Positions 47,934 through 56,198 of a DNA stretch of 64,000 nt are shown here, piece after piece. The position numbers were made by a program, and so were the translations under genes. This stretch comes from Pseudomonadota bacterium (GTDB lineage: Bacteria; Pseudomonadota; Alphaproteobacteria; Rhodospirillales; Magnetospirillaceae): the NCBI GenBank assembly GCA_021782815.1, contig JAJXUO010000010.1:1-64000 (forward strand), read 5' to 3'. Numbering within the stretch: the stretch's first letter is position 1; each line of letters opens with the position of its first letter. The notes below the pieces were generated by a model, which saw nothing but the letters and a program-made list of their open reading frames with translations, made no database searches and was not told the origin of the DNA.

Positions 47934-48057
47934 CCCTCAGGCGCCGGGCGGCGGTCTTCGCCCGCCTTGGCTTGTCCTCACTTACCCTCCGATGCCCAAG
48001 GGCATCTCCGGCCGTTCCGGCGCCCTCAACGGGCTAGTCACCGGCTGCGCCGGTTCC
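47934..48057 (+). repeat. Dispersed structured repeat, tandem copy B2
   Basis: It starts 141 bp after B1: CCCTCAGGCGCCGGGCG. Stem-loop 1 is GGCGGTC-TTC-GCCCGCC (47950-47966, one mismatch). Stem-loop 2 is GATGCCC-AA-GGGCATC (47991-48006), stem-loop 3 is GCCC-TCAAC-GGGC (48022-48034) and stem-loop 4 is ACCGGC-TGC-GCCGGT (48040-48054). It ends 20 nt past the xseA stop. Confidence 0.85.
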
Positions 48058-48077
48058 AATGGCGTTTTCATCCCCGG

Positions 48078-49598
48078 CTACAACAGGTTGCCTTGGCGGG
48101 CATCGTCGCCGCGCGTCTTGCGCGGGGCCGGGCGCGGTTTGGCGGCCGGGGGCGGAACCGCGCCGTCCACCGTCACCCCCACATGGCCGCCGCCCTGGAA
48201 GGTCAGCGTCCAGCGGGCGCCGCCTTGCGCGGCGTCGGCCGTGGTCACCGCCTCGCCGTCGGCATCGCGCACCAGGGCGAAGCCGCGTTTCAGCACCTGT
48301 TCGTAGGAATAGCTCTCCAGCAGCGCCGCCGCCCGCTCCAGGCGCTGGCGCCGTTGCTCCAAAAGCCGGGGCAGGGCCGCCGTCAGGCGCTGCCCCCGTT
48401 GCGCCACATCCAGACCGGCCCGTTCCAGCCGCGCCGCCTCGGCGGCCCGCGACGCCTTCATGGCCGCCTCCAGCCGGGTAACGCGGGTTTCCAGGCCGTG
48501 GCGCTTCTCGGCCAGTTGCTGGCGCGGGCTGGGCAGACGCGCCGCCAACTGCTCCAGCTGGGCGCGGCGGCGGTGCAACAGATTGGGCAGGGCGTTGCGC
48601 AGCCGCTCGCCCCGGTCGTCCAGGCCCTGCTGCAGTTCCTGCACCCGGCGGCCGGGTTCGGGCAGTCCGCGCCCCAGCCCCTCCAGGCGCAGGGCCCGCT
48701 CGTCCAGCAGGCGGCCGGTGGCGGCCAAAAGGCGCCGCCCGCGGTCCAGCACCTGCACCATGAGGTCGCGCCGCACCGGCACCACCATTTCCGCCGCTCC
48801 CGTGGGGGTGGGGGCGCGCAGATCGGCGGCGTAATCGATGAGGGTGGTGTCGGTTTCGTGCCCCACCGCCGAAATCAGCGGAATGGCCGAGGCGGCGGCG
48901 GCGCGCGCCACCACCTCCTCGTTGAAGGGCCACAGATCCTCGAGACTGCCGCCGCCGCGCGCCACGATCAGCACATCGGGGCGCGGCACCGGGCCGCCGG
49001 GGGCGATGGCGTTGAAGCCGTCGATGGCGGCCGCCACCTGCGCCGCCGCGCCCTCGCCCTGCACCGCCACCGGCCACAACAGCACGCGGCGGGGGAAGCG
49101 GTCGGCCAGACGGTGCAGAATATCGCGGATCACCGCCCCGGTGGGCGAGGTCACCACGCCGATCACCTCGGGCAGGAAGGGCAGGCGCTTCTTGCGCCCG
49201 GCGTCGAACAGGCCCTCGGCCGCCAGCTTGCGCTTGCGGTCCTCCAACAGTTTCAGCAGCGCGCCCTGCCCGGCCAGTTCCAGGCGCTCCACCACCATCT
49301 GGTATTTGGAGCGGCCCGGATAGGTGGTGAGGCGGCCGGTGGCCACCACCTCCATGCCGTCTTCCGGCGCCAGGGCGAGGCGGGCCGCCGATCCGCGCCA
49401 GCACACCGCGTCCAGCACCGCCTCGGCATCCTTCAGGGCGAAATAAAGATGGCCGGAGGAATGGCGCTTGAAGCCGGAAATCTCGCCCTTGACCCGCACA
49501 TGCTCGAAGGCCTGCTCGACCGTGCGCTTCAGAGCCTGCGACAGGTCGCTGACGGAATATTCGGGGCTGTTGTGGCTGGGGGCGGGGGCGTCGGTCAT
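48078..49598 (-). CDS. xseA: Exodeoxyribonuclease VII large subunit
   Basis: Single-strand-specific exonuclease subunit acting in DNA repair. The 506-residue protein has an N-terminal OB fold (VSDLSQALKRTVEQAFEHVRVKGEISG). The catalytic core follows with VVTSPTGAVIRDILHRLADRFPRRVLLWP in parts, RGGGSLEDLWPFNEE and SAVGHETDTTLIDYAADLRAPTPTGAAE. A long coiled-coil region makes up the C-terminal half. ATG 49598 fits the family start MTDAPAP...VSDLS. The small subunit XseB is not encoded next to it. Confidence 0.95.
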   Translation of the reverse strand: MTDAPAPSHNSPEYSVSDLSQALKRTVEQAFEHVRVKGEISGFKRHSSGHLYFALKDAEAVLDAVCWRGSAARLALAPEDGMEVVATGRLTTYPGRSKYQMVVERLELAGQGALLKLLEDRKRKLAAEGLFDAGRKKRLPFLPEVIGVVTSPTGAVIRDILHRLADRFPRRVLLWPVAVQGEGAAAQVAAAIDGFNAIAPGGPVPRPDVLIVARGGGSLEDLWPFNEEVVARAAAASAIPLISAVGHETDTTLIDYAADLRAPTPTGAAEMVVPVRRDLMVQVLDRGRRLLAATGRLLDERALRLEGLGRGLPEPGRRVQELQQGLDDRGERLRNALPNLLHRRRAQLEQLAARLPSPRQQLAEKRHGLETRVTRLEAAMKASRAAEAARLERAGLDVAQRGQRLTAALPRLLEQRRQRLERAAALLESYSYEQVLKRGFALVRDADGEAVTTADAAQGGARWTLTFQGGGHVGVTVDGAVPPPAAKPRPAPRKTRGDDARQGNLL

Positions 49599-49702
49599 GC
49601 CCGGCAGAGTAAGCGGCCCGGCCCGGCCCGGCAATCTTTCTGTTCCGGCGGAAAGGTGCTAAAACCGCCGCCGGTCTTGTCCTATTCGTCTGGAGATGCG
49701 TC

Positions 49703-50977
49703 ATGAGGATTCTGGTGGTCGGCTCCGGCGGCCGCGAACACGCCCTGTGCTGGGCCATTCGCCGCTCGCCGCTCTGTACCGAGCTTTTGTGCGCTCCCGG
49801 CAATGCCGGCATCGCCCAAATGGCCACGCTGGTGCCCATCGCCGCCGAGGATGTGGAGGCCCTGACCGCCTACGCCGTGGACAACGCCGTGGACTTCGTG
49901 GTGATCGGCCCCGAGGCGCCGCTGGTGCTGGGCCTGGCCGACCGCCTGGCCGCCGTCGGCATCAAGGCCTTTGGCCCCAGCGCCGCCGCCGCCGCCCTGG
50001 AAGGCTCGAAGGGCTTCATGAAGGATATCGTGGCCAAATACGGCGTGCCCACCGCCGCCTACGGCCGCTTCACCGACGCCGACGCCGCCAAGGCCTTCAT
50101 CCGCGACAAGGGCGCCCCCATCGTGGTCAAGACCGACGGCCTGGCCGCCGGCAAGGGCGTGGTGGTGGCCATGACCGAGGCCGAGGCCCTGGAGGCCGTC
50201 GACGCCATGATGGCCGACAAGGTGTTCGGCGCCGCCGGCGATGAACTGGTGATCGAGGAGTTCCTGGCCGGCGAGGAGGCCAGCTTCTTCGCCCTGGTGG
50301 ACGGCGAAACCGCCCTGCCCCTGGCCGCCGCCCAGGATCACAAGCGGGTGGGCGACGGCGATACCGGCCCCAATACCGGCGGCATGGGCGCCTATTCCCC
50401 GGCGCCGGTGGTGACACCCGAGATCGAGCGCCAGATCATGGAGCTGTGCGTGCTGCCCACCGTGCGCGGCATGGCCGCCGAGGGCAAGCCCTACAAGGGC
50501 GTGCTGTTCGCCGGGCTGATGATCGATCACGGCGCGGTGAAGCTGCTGGAATACAACGTGCGCTTCGGCGATCCGGAATGCCAGGTGCTGATGGCCCGCC
50601 TGAAGTCCGACATCGTCGACCTGCTGCTGGCCGCCGCCGAAGGCAAGCTGGCCGGGAAAACCGTGGACTGGCACCCCGATCCGGCCCTGGTGGTGGTGAT
50701 GGCCGCCGAGGGCTATCCCGGCCCCTATCAGAAAGACACCGTGATCGAGGGCCTGGACGAGGCCGGCCGGGTGGAGGGGGTGACGGTGCTGCATGCCGGC
50801 ACCCGCGCCGACGCGGAAGGACGCATCCTGGCCACCGGCGGCCGGGTGCTGGGGGTGACCGCCATCGCCCCCACGGTGCGCGAGGCCCGCGACCGCGCCT
50901 ATCAGGCGGTGGACCGCATCCGCTGGCCGCAGGGTTTCTGCCGCCGCGACATCGCCTGGCGCGCCCTGCAAAAATAA
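49703..50977 (+). CDS. purD: Phosphoribosylamine-glycine ligase
   Basis: The GAR synthetase step of purine synthesis. The 424-residue ATP-grasp enzyme shows [63 protein letters not shown], the [22 protein letters not shown] triad segment and [13 protein letters not shown]. Start ATG 49703. It is divergent from xseA with a gap of about 100 bp, and is followed by a clear terminator. Confidence 0.97.
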   Translation: MRILVVGSGGREHALCWAIRRSPLCTELLCAPGNAGIAQMATLVPIAAEDVEALTAYAVDNAVDFVVIGPEAPLVLGLADRLAAVGIKAFGPSAAAAALEGSKGFMKDIVAKYGVPTAAYGRFTDADAAKAFIRDKGAPIVVKTDGLAAGKGVVVAMTEAEALEAVDAMMADKVFGAAGDELVIEEFLAGEEASFFALVDGETALPLAAAQDHKRVGDGDTGPNTGGMGAYSPAPVVTPEIERQIMELCVLPTVRGMAAEGKPYKGVLFAGLMIDHGAVKLLEYNVRFGDPECQVLMARLKSDIVDLLLAAAEGKLAGKTVDWHPDPALVVVMAAEGYPGPYQKDTVIEGLDEAGRVEGVTVLHAGTRADAEGRILATGGRVLGVTAIAPTVREARDRAYQAVDRIRWPQGFCRRDIAWRALQK

Positions 50978-50998
50978 GTCTGCCGCTTTTTAGATAAA

Positions 50999-51031
50999 GG
51001 CCGGGGACTTCACCAATTCCCCGGCCTTTTT
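50999..51031 (+). terminator. Intrinsic terminator after purD
   Basis: GGCCGGGGA (50999-51007) pairs with TCCCCGGCC (51018-51026) around a 10-nt loop, and TTTTTG follows. A typical rho-independent terminator 22 nt past the purD stop. Confidence 0.9.
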
Positions 51032-51209
51032 GTCATGTGGCGGCGCAAGATGCGCAATAGTTTTGCCAAAAGGAAACAATGGCTCTCTCTTTTTCCGTCT
51101 GCATTTGTAAAAAATATGGATTCAAACAAAGGCTTATGCTTTTGTAGTTGCATAGGGAGGGGGCTCTCGATCTTTTGGAGGAGGCCTCTCCGCCCTCTGG
51201 AGCAGAGCC

Positions 51210-52247
51210 ATGCCCGTTGCCTCCAATGCGTCGCCTTCGTCCGCCGCCCCTCCCGCCGACCTGCCGAGCGTGGTGGAATTCCACCATTCCGTCTTCGCCA
51301 AGATGGAAGACTGCCATTTCCAGATCAACCACGCCACCGGCGAGGCCATGCTGTGCGTTACCATCGCCAGCAACCAGGCGCAATTGCCCTTTCCCGGCCT
51401 GATCCGCGAATTCAAGCTGGACGAGCACGACCGCCAGATGCTGGACCTGCTGTCCGACGGCCTGAAATTTGTCGGCTCCCTGCGCCTTGGCGACCCTTTG
51501 CCCAAGGAAATCCTCACCGGCGAAGCCACCTGGGAGCTATCGCCCCGGCATGAGCGCATCGCCCATCAGCGGGTTTCGATGCAGCTGGTGAACTGGTTGA
51601 CCGGGGTGGACGACCTGATTACCGACCCCGACGCCCTGATGCAGCTGGCCGATGATCCCGGCACCAAGAGAAAGGTGAACGAGGCCTTCGGCGAAGCGGC
51701 GGAACGGCTGGGCCTGGGCCGCGAAAACAAGCAGCAGATGGTGGGCTATGTGGAGAAGCTGGCGCACGAGCTGGCCTATATCGAGGCCCTGCGCGACAAG
51801 TTCGCCCATGTGCTGGATATTCAGAACAAGGTGGACGGCCTGCGCAAGGTCTACAGCCGCGAACGCTCCATCGCCGACATGATCGACCAGATCCGCAAGC
51901 TGCTGGAAATCGCCGTCAAGGACTTCAAGCGCCGCTTCCTGGAGATCGACGCCCAGACCGGCGAAATCCTTTCGGTGCTGCGCAATCTGGAAAACCAGGT
52001 GCGCTTCATCCGCTCCATCCGCGACGATCTGCACGTGCGGCTGATGGCCTGGGACGACCTGATCCACGAATGGCGCAAGGTGGAGGTGTGCGTTTCCTAC
52101 CACATCAACAACACCTTGAGCCGCATCTACCAGTTCCTGGCCCCCCGCTTCATGAAGGTGGACGACTGGGTGCTGATGAACAAGCTCAAGGAGCAGAAGG
52201 AAAAAACCAAAAAAGCCGCCACCACCGCCAAAGTGCTGATCTGGTAG
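51210..52247 (+). CDS. Helical cytoplasmic protein, function unknown
   Basis: A 345-residue protein with no signal peptide or TM segment. After about 50 polar residues it is mostly long amphipathic helices (KQQMVGYVEKLAHELAYIEALRDKFAHVL, RKLLEIAVKDFKRRFLEID). Coiled coils are likely, and the tail is Lys-rich. I recognise no family; similar unnamed proteins may exist in related spirilla. It is followed by the accessory island. ATG 51210 has GGAGCAGAGCC just upstream. Confidence 0.65.
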   Translation: MPVASNASPSSAAPPADLPSVVEFHHSVFAKMEDCHFQINHATGEAMLCVTIASNQAQLPFPGLIREFKLDEHDRQMLDLLSDGLKFVGSLRLGDPLPKEILTGEATWELSPRHERIAHQRVSMQLVNWLTGVDDLITDPDALMQLADDPGTKRKVNEAFGEAAERLGLGRENKQQMVGYVEKLAHELAYIEALRDKFAHVLDIQNKVDGLRKVYSRERSIADMIDQIRKLLEIAVKDFKRRFLEIDAQTGEILSVLRNLENQVRFIRSIRDDLHVRLMAWDDLIHEWRKVEVCVSYHINNTLSRIYQFLAPRFMKVDDWVLMNKLKEQKEKTKKAATTAKVLIW

Positions 52248-52332
52248 CGCGCCCTGTCAGGATCGTCTCCGAAGAACCGCAAGCGCACGGCCGTCCGCGC
52301 CGATTGAGGTTCGCTGACAAGGGCATGATCGC

Positions 52333-52378
52333 GGCCTATTTGGTAAACTGTCGCCGTAACTCTACTGTCGCCGTAATT
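52333..52378 (+). repeat. Left direct repeat of the RAYT module
   Basis: A 27-bp unit (52333-52359) with core GTAAACTGTCGCCGTAA, followed by a second partial unit ACTGTCGCCGTAATT (52364-52378). The 27-bp unit is repeated in the same orientation at 53758-53784 with one difference. Confidence 0.85.
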
Positions 52379-52422
52379 CAGATTATAATTTAGCATTCGC
52401 AAACGTTATCTCTGGAGCAAAA

Positions 52423-52932
52423 ATGCATATTGAACAGACTATAAGCTGGACCGCAGTCGCAGCAATAATTGTATTCGGTCTCGGCCAGTTATCAACCATT
52501 TTGTACAGAGTTTTAGAGGCTAGGCGCGAGAGAATGCACTTCGCGGAGGCGATTTGCGCCGATCTTAATCGAGTAATTTCCCTAAGTGGCGAGGCATCTT
52601 CTGTCGATCGCTTCAATTCATTTGTGGACAAATGCTCTATAGATATTTTAAATTCCTATGCAATACCTTTATATAAAGCACCACCTCTAGACGCAAATGT
52701 GGAAAAAATTTCAATATTGCCGGCGCATATTATCGAAGAAGTTGTCCATGCTTACGGTTACATGGCAAGGATGAACGCTTTAATAGAACATTTCAAAAGC
52801 AAAGAATTTTTGTCAGCCCCGTACTATGTACACGAATCGATGAAAGAAATATTGAAAAAAACAAACTCAGAATTTTTAGAAAAATCAAAAAAAGCTATTG
52901 AATTACTTGGAAAATATCGCAACAAAAAATGA
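52423..52932 (+). CDS. AT-rich membrane-anchored protein, function unknown (cargo of the RAYT module)
   Basis: A 169-residue protein with a TM helix at about 9-29 (WTAVAAIIVFGLGQLSTILY), then a Lys/Glu-rich helical cytoplasmic part. Its base composition is far more AT-rich than every neighbour, and codons such as ATA, AAA and TTA are common, a sign of horizontal origin. No family is recognised. GGAG lies 6 nt before ATG 52423. It lies between the left direct repeat and the transposase, so it travels with them. Confidence 0.6.
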   Translation: MHIEQTISWTAVAAIIVFGLGQLSTILYRVLEARRERMHFAEAICADLNRVISLSGEASSVDRFNSFVDKCSIDILNSYAIPLYKAPPLDANVEKISILPAHIIEEVVHAYGYMARMNALIEHFKSKEFLSAPYYVHESMKEILKKTNSEFLEKSKKAIELLGKYRNKK

Positions 52933-52970
52933 GCGTGACAGGACTGTTTAATGCCGTATATTACGGACAT

Positions 52971-53051
52971 ATTACGGTGACAGTTTACTTTTCTCGAATT
53001 ACGGTGACAGTTTACTTTTCTCGAATTACGGTGACAGTTTACTTTTCTCAA
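52971..53051 (-). repeat. Three tandem 27-bp repeats in inverted orientation
   Basis: Units at 52971-52997, 52998-53024 and 53025-53051, two identical and the third differing in its last bases, each ATTACGGTGACAGTTTAC plus a CTTTTCTCGA-type end. The core is the reverse complement of the direct repeats at 52333 and 53758. They lie just 5' of the transposase gene, in REP-like arrangement. Confidence 0.9.
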
Positions 53052-53073
53052 GAGTTCGATCACCCTCCAGATT

Positions 53074-53784
53074 ATGTCTCGTATCGCTCGCCTCGTCGTC
53101 CCCGGTGTTCCCCACCATGTCACCCAGCGCGGCAACCGCCGCGAGACGGTGTTCTTCACCGACGATGATTACCGCCTTTACCGCGGATTTCTGTCCGAGG
53201 CGGCGGTGAATGCCGGGGCCGAAATCCTGGCCTATTGCCTGATGCCCAACCATGTCCACGTCATCCTGATACCGGGTGATGCCGACGGTTTACGACGCAC
53301 CTTCGCCGACACGCACCGGCGCTATACGCGGGCGATCAACGCCCGTCATCGCTGGACGGGCCATTTGTGGCAGGGCCGGTTCGGGTCGGTGGCGATGGAC
53401 CAACCCCATCTGCTGGCGGCGGTGCGCTACGTCACACTCAATCCGGTGCGGGCGCGGCTGGTGTCGAAGCCCGAAGATTGGCCGTGGTCCAGCGCCCGGG
53501 CGCATCTCTCCGGCCGCGATGACGGGCTGGTGAGGGTTGCGCCGCTGCTGGAACGGATCGGCGACATCGCCCCGTTCCTGACGCAAGAGAGCGAGGACGA
53601 TACCGCCTACGCAGCGCTTCGACGCTCGGAAACCACGGGCCGTCCGTTGGGACACGACGACTGGCTTCGTCAATTGGAGCGTGACTTTGCCCGCCCGCTC
53701 AGGCCGCAAAAGCGCGGCCCCAAGCCGGGCACCAGCATCGCGATGAATGCCGAACCCGGCCTATTTAGTAAACTGTCGCCGTAA
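53074..53784 (+). CDS. REP-associated tyrosine transposase (RAYT, TnpA-REP)
   Basis: A 236-residue Y1/IS200-like HUH transposase. The metal-binding HUH motif is His60-Val-His62 in MPNHVHVI, and the catalytic Tyr is expected in RYVTLNPVRARLV (Tyr119). The N-terminus MSRIARLVVPGVPHHVTQRG, EILAYCLMPNH and the WPWSSARAHL region define the RAYT group. Such enzymes cut and join REP hairpins as single strands. The last codons LFSKLSP and the stop are read from the right direct repeat. Confidence 0.93.
   Translation: MSRIARLVVPGVPHHVTQRGNRRETVFFTDDDYRLYRGFLSEAAVNAGAEILAYCLMPNHVHVILIPGDADGLRRTFADTHRRYTRAINARHRWTGHLWQGRFGSVAMDQPHLLAAVRYVTLNPVRARLVSKPEDWPWSSARAHLSGRDDGLVRVAPLLERIGDIAPFLTQESEDDTAYAALRRSETTGRPLGHDDWLRQLERDFARPLRPQKRGPKPGTSIAMNAEPGLFSKLSP
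53758..53784 (+). repeat. Right direct repeat of the RAYT module
   Basis: A 27-bp copy of 52333-52359 with one base change (TTTAGTAAAC against TTTGGTAAAC). It overlaps the 3' end of the transposase gene and provides its stop codon. Confidence 0.88.
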
Positions 53785-53900
53785 TTTAATTTAAATTAAG
53801 CAGATCAAGTCGCGCAGTCCAGCGCGAGAAACGCGCAAAATCGCTTATAACTCGCAACAATGCGCCCCCCTTTTCGTCTCCCATGGGATACAATACACCC

Positions 53901-54191
53901 ATGATCGAAATCCGACAGACCGCCGCTTTTTCCGATTGGTTCGACGGGCTGAAGGATCGGCAGGCATAGGCGCGAATCAATGTTCGCATCCGCCGCTTGT
54001 CCCTTGGGAATCCAGGCGACGTGAAGCCGGTCGGTGAAGGTGTCAGCGAACTGCGGATCGATTATGGCCCTGGGTATCGGGTCTATTTCCTCCAGCGCGG
54101 TGAAGTGCTGGTGGTGCTTTTGGCCGGCGGCGACAAACGAACTCAAGGCCGGGACATTCGGACGGCCCTGGAACTGGCAGCCGATCTCTAG
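53901..54191 (+). pseudogene. HigB/RelE-like toxin interrupted by an in-frame amber codon
   Basis: The frame from ATG 53901 encodes a typical small phage-related killer protein: MIEIRQTAAFSDWFDGLKDRQA, then TAG at 53967-53969, then ARINVRIRRLSLGNPGDVKPVGEGV, ELRIDYGPGYRVYF and LLAGGDKRTQGRDI to a normal stop. Both halves match the RelE/HigB family, and only codon 23 is wrong, so a single substitution would restore it. Unless amber is suppressed, no toxin is made. TTG 53997 could start only a fragment. Confidence 0.85.
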
Positions 54192-54201
54192 GAGGCAAGA
54201 C

Positions 54202-54510
54202 ATGAGCAAGACGGAAACCCGCCCCTGGGATGCGGCAGATCATCTGAAAACCTCGGAAGACATTGCCGCCTATCTGGATGCGGCGTTCGAGGACGGCGAT
54301 CCCGCCCTTGTGTCGGCGGCGCTGGGCGATGTGGCGCGGGCCAAGGGCATGACCGACATTGCCAGAGCGGCGGGCCTGGGCCGGGCCAGCCTTTACAAGT
54401 CCTTATCGCCAGAGGGGCGGCCAGAGCTTTCAACCGTGTTGAAGGTGGTCAAGGCGCTGGGGCTGCGCCTGACAACGGCCCCCACGGATCATGGGGCGCA
54501 TGTGGCGTAA
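54202..54510 (+). CDS. HigA-like antitoxin (addiction module antidote protein)
   Basis: A 102-residue DNA-binding antidote with a Cro/C1-type HTH: GMTDIARAAGLGRASLYKSL and ELSTVLKVVKALGLRL. It belongs to the family paired with phage-derived Gp49-like/HigB toxins. A strong AGGAGG precedes ATG 54202, which is 10 nt after the toxin stop. It appears intact although the toxin is not. Its last base starts the ATACCAA end of repeat C2. Confidence 0.9.
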   Translation: MSKTETRPWDAADHLKTSEDIAAYLDAAFEDGDPALVSAALGDVARAKGMTDIARAAGLGRASLYKSLSPEGRPELSTVLKVVKALGLRLTTAPTDHGAHVA

Positions 54511-54656
54511 TACCAAGCCGCGATGAGTTTGACTCATCGCGACGCCGGTTAGGAGCAAGGCGACGCACGCCTGATGGCGCGAAGCCAAGGGTTTCGGAGA
54601 AACCCGCCCGGCGCATGAGGGTGCAGTGATCGGTTCCGATCACTGCAATTTGGCGT
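54510..54656. repeat. Dispersed structured repeat, copy C2 (inverted relative to C1)
   Basis: A 147-bp copy of C1 in opposite orientation. It starts ATACCAA at 54510 and ends with a degenerate TTGGCGT. Hairpins: CGCGATGAGT-TTG-ACTCATCGCG (54519-54541), GGGTTTC-GGA-GAAACCC (54589-54605) and GCAGTGATCGG/CCGATCACTGC (54623-54646). It lacks the extra 12-bp-arm hairpin of C1. GAGT/ACTC replaces GAGC/GCTC of C1, a compensatory pair change. Confidence 0.85.
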
Positions 54657-54800
54657 AAGGTCTTCGGCCCCCTTCTCCGCCGGATTGCGCTATGATCACC
54701 TTCTGATTGCCGGGCACTGAGGTTAAGCCAGCCCGCCCCAGCCGCAGGGCGCCCCCGCCCGGGATCGATCCGGACGAGGGCGGTTTGGCGACGCCGATGT

Positions 54801-55154
54801 CTACTTGGCGGCTTTTTCCTGCCACTGTTCGAAGGCCTCCAGGGCCTGGGCGGCATAGATCATCGAGGGGCCGCCGCCCATATAGATGGCCATGCCCAGC
54901 ATCTCCATCACTTCCTCGCGGCTGGCGCCGTATTTGACGCAGGCCTTGGCATGGAAGGCCAGGCAGCCGTCGCAGCGCGAGGCCACGCCCAGGGCCAGGG
55001 CGATCAGTTCCTTGGTCTTGGGGTCGAGGGCGCCGTTCTGCGACACCGCCTGATCCATCTGGCTGAAGGCCTTCATCACATCGGGAATGCCGCCGCGCAG
55101 CTTGACGATGGCGGGCCCGAGATCCCCGGCGACGCCGATCCAATCCTTGACCAT
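54801..55154 (-). CDS. Carboxymuconolactone decarboxylase / AhpD-like protein
   Basis: A 117-residue all-helical protein with the CxxC-containing motif SRCDGCLAFHAKACVKYG, in which two Cys and a His make an AhpD-type peroxidase or disulfide site. ALDPKTKELIALALGVA is the CMD family signature. It probably acts as an alkylhydroperoxidase-like enzyme in the cytoplasm. Start ATG 55154 gives the family N-terminus. Confidence 0.85.
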   Translation of the reverse strand: MVKDWIGVAGDLGPAIVKLRGGIPDVMKAFSQMDQAVSQNGALDPKTKELIALALGVASRCDGCLAFHAKACVKYGASREEVMEMLGMAIYMGGGPSMIYAAQALEAFEQWQEKAAK

Positions 55155-55227
55155 GATCCTTACACTCCGTCCTCGAAATACAGCAGTCCCATTTATATTA
55201 GCACTGCCTAATTCTCTTGCAAGGAGA

Positions 55228-55665
55228 TCAGCGTTTTCCGGCGAAGAAAAGCCGCAGCAGGGCGGCGGCGCGGCGCTCCTGCAGGCCGCCCGCCACCTCG
55301 GGGCGGTGGTGGCACCCGGCCAGATCGTAAAGGCGCGGCCCGTGATCGACGCCGCCGCCCTTGGGATCGTAGGCGCCGAAATAAAGCCTGCGGATGCGGG
55401 CGAAGGAAATGGCCGCCGCGCACATCGGGCAGGGTTCCAGGGTAACGTAAAGATCGCAGCCGGGCAGGCGCGGCGAGCCCAGCAGGCCGGACGCCGCCCG
55501 CAGGGCCAGCAGTTCGGCATGGGCGGTGGGATCGCAGCTTTCCTCGACGCGGTTGCCGGCCCGGGCCAGCACCCGGCCCTGGCGCACCACCACCGCCCCC
55601 ACCGGCACCTCGCCGCGCGCCGCCGCCGCCTCGGCCTCGGCGAAGGCCTGCTCCATGAAGTCCAC
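55228..55665 (-). CDS. tadA: tRNA-specific adenosine deaminase
   Basis: Makes inosine at the wobble position of tRNA-Arg(ACG). The 145-residue protein has the zinc site HAELLALRAAS (His, proton-shuttle Glu) and PCPMCAAAI. The N-terminus EVPVGAVVVRQGRVLARAGN is typical. The convergent direction and the neighbours (rsuA/rluB-type and rsmD a little further on) suggest an RNA-modification neighbourhood. Length is slightly short at the C-terminus but complete. Confidence 0.95.
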   Translation of the reverse strand: MDFMEQAFAEAEAAAARGEVPVGAVVVRQGRVLARAGNRVEESCDPTAHAELLALRAASGLLGSPRLPGCDLYVTLEPCPMCAAAISFARIRRLYFGAYDPKGGGVDHGPRLYDLAGCHHRPEVAGGLQERRAAALLRLFFAGKR

Positions 55666-55671
55666 CGGCGG

Positions 55672-56079
55672 CTACCTGCCGAGAATCACCTGCACCTGCC
55701 GCATGGCCTCGGGGTCGAGGCGGGCCGGGCGGAACTCGATGCCGATGATATCGCGCGGCACGCCGTTGCCGGTGAGGATGTCCAGCACCCATTTGACCCG
55801 GCGCACCGCCATGCGGCGGGTTTGCCACTGGGCCGGATTATCGAAGGCCAGGATGCACAGGAAGGTCTGCTGGCGGGCCAAAGGCGCCAGTTGCTCCAGC
55901 CGGCTCTTGTCCTGCTCGGTCTGGCCGGATTTTTCGAAGAAACGGTAGGTGCCGGCCGGGTTGTCGGGACAGTGGCGCGCGCCGCGCGGCGGCGGCGGCG
56001 TTTCCTGCGCGGCGGCCACGGACAGCGGCGCGGCGGCCATCAGCAGGGCCAGGGCGGCCCCCACCACGGAACGGATCAT
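55672..56079 (-). CDS. Secreted protein, function unknown
   Basis: A 135-residue protein with a signal peptide (residues 1-24, ending AAAQ). The C-terminal half has a segment (RMAVRRVKWVLDILTGNGVPRDIIGIEF) reminiscent of the helix-strand of OmpA-like domains, but the peptidoglycan-binding motif is not convincing. It lies 6 nt upstream of tadA on the same strand. Unknown in function. Confidence 0.65.
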   Translation of the reverse strand: MIRSVVGAALALLMAAAPLSVAAAQETPPPPRGARHCPDNPAGTYRFFEKSGQTEQDKSRLEQLAPLARQQTFLCILAFDNPAQWQTRRMAVRRVKWVLDILTGNGVPRDIIGIEFRPARLDPEAMRQVQVILGR

Positions 56080-56198
56080 CTCTTGCTACCCCCTCATGAT
56101 CGGTCGATACCGACGCATGTTGCCGTCTTGCCGATAAAAAAACATCTGGAAAAGCGGCCCCGCTTGCCGGGACCGGTGCCGCCCACTATGGTGGCGGC

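Larger units (their letters stand above)
47709..48077. other. Intergenic region between glycosyltransferase and xseA, holding two structured repeats
   Basis: 369 bp upstream of the glycosyltransferase gene and downstream of xseA (both minus strand). Most of it is the tandem repeat pair B1/B2 (47793-48057), listed separately. The remaining 84 bp next to the glycosyltransferase start should hold its promoter, but none is convincing. Confidence 0.6.

Noticed and set aside
52971-53051. CRISPR-like array
   Set aside because: The three 27-bp units are directly adjacent with no spacers, and no cas genes are present.
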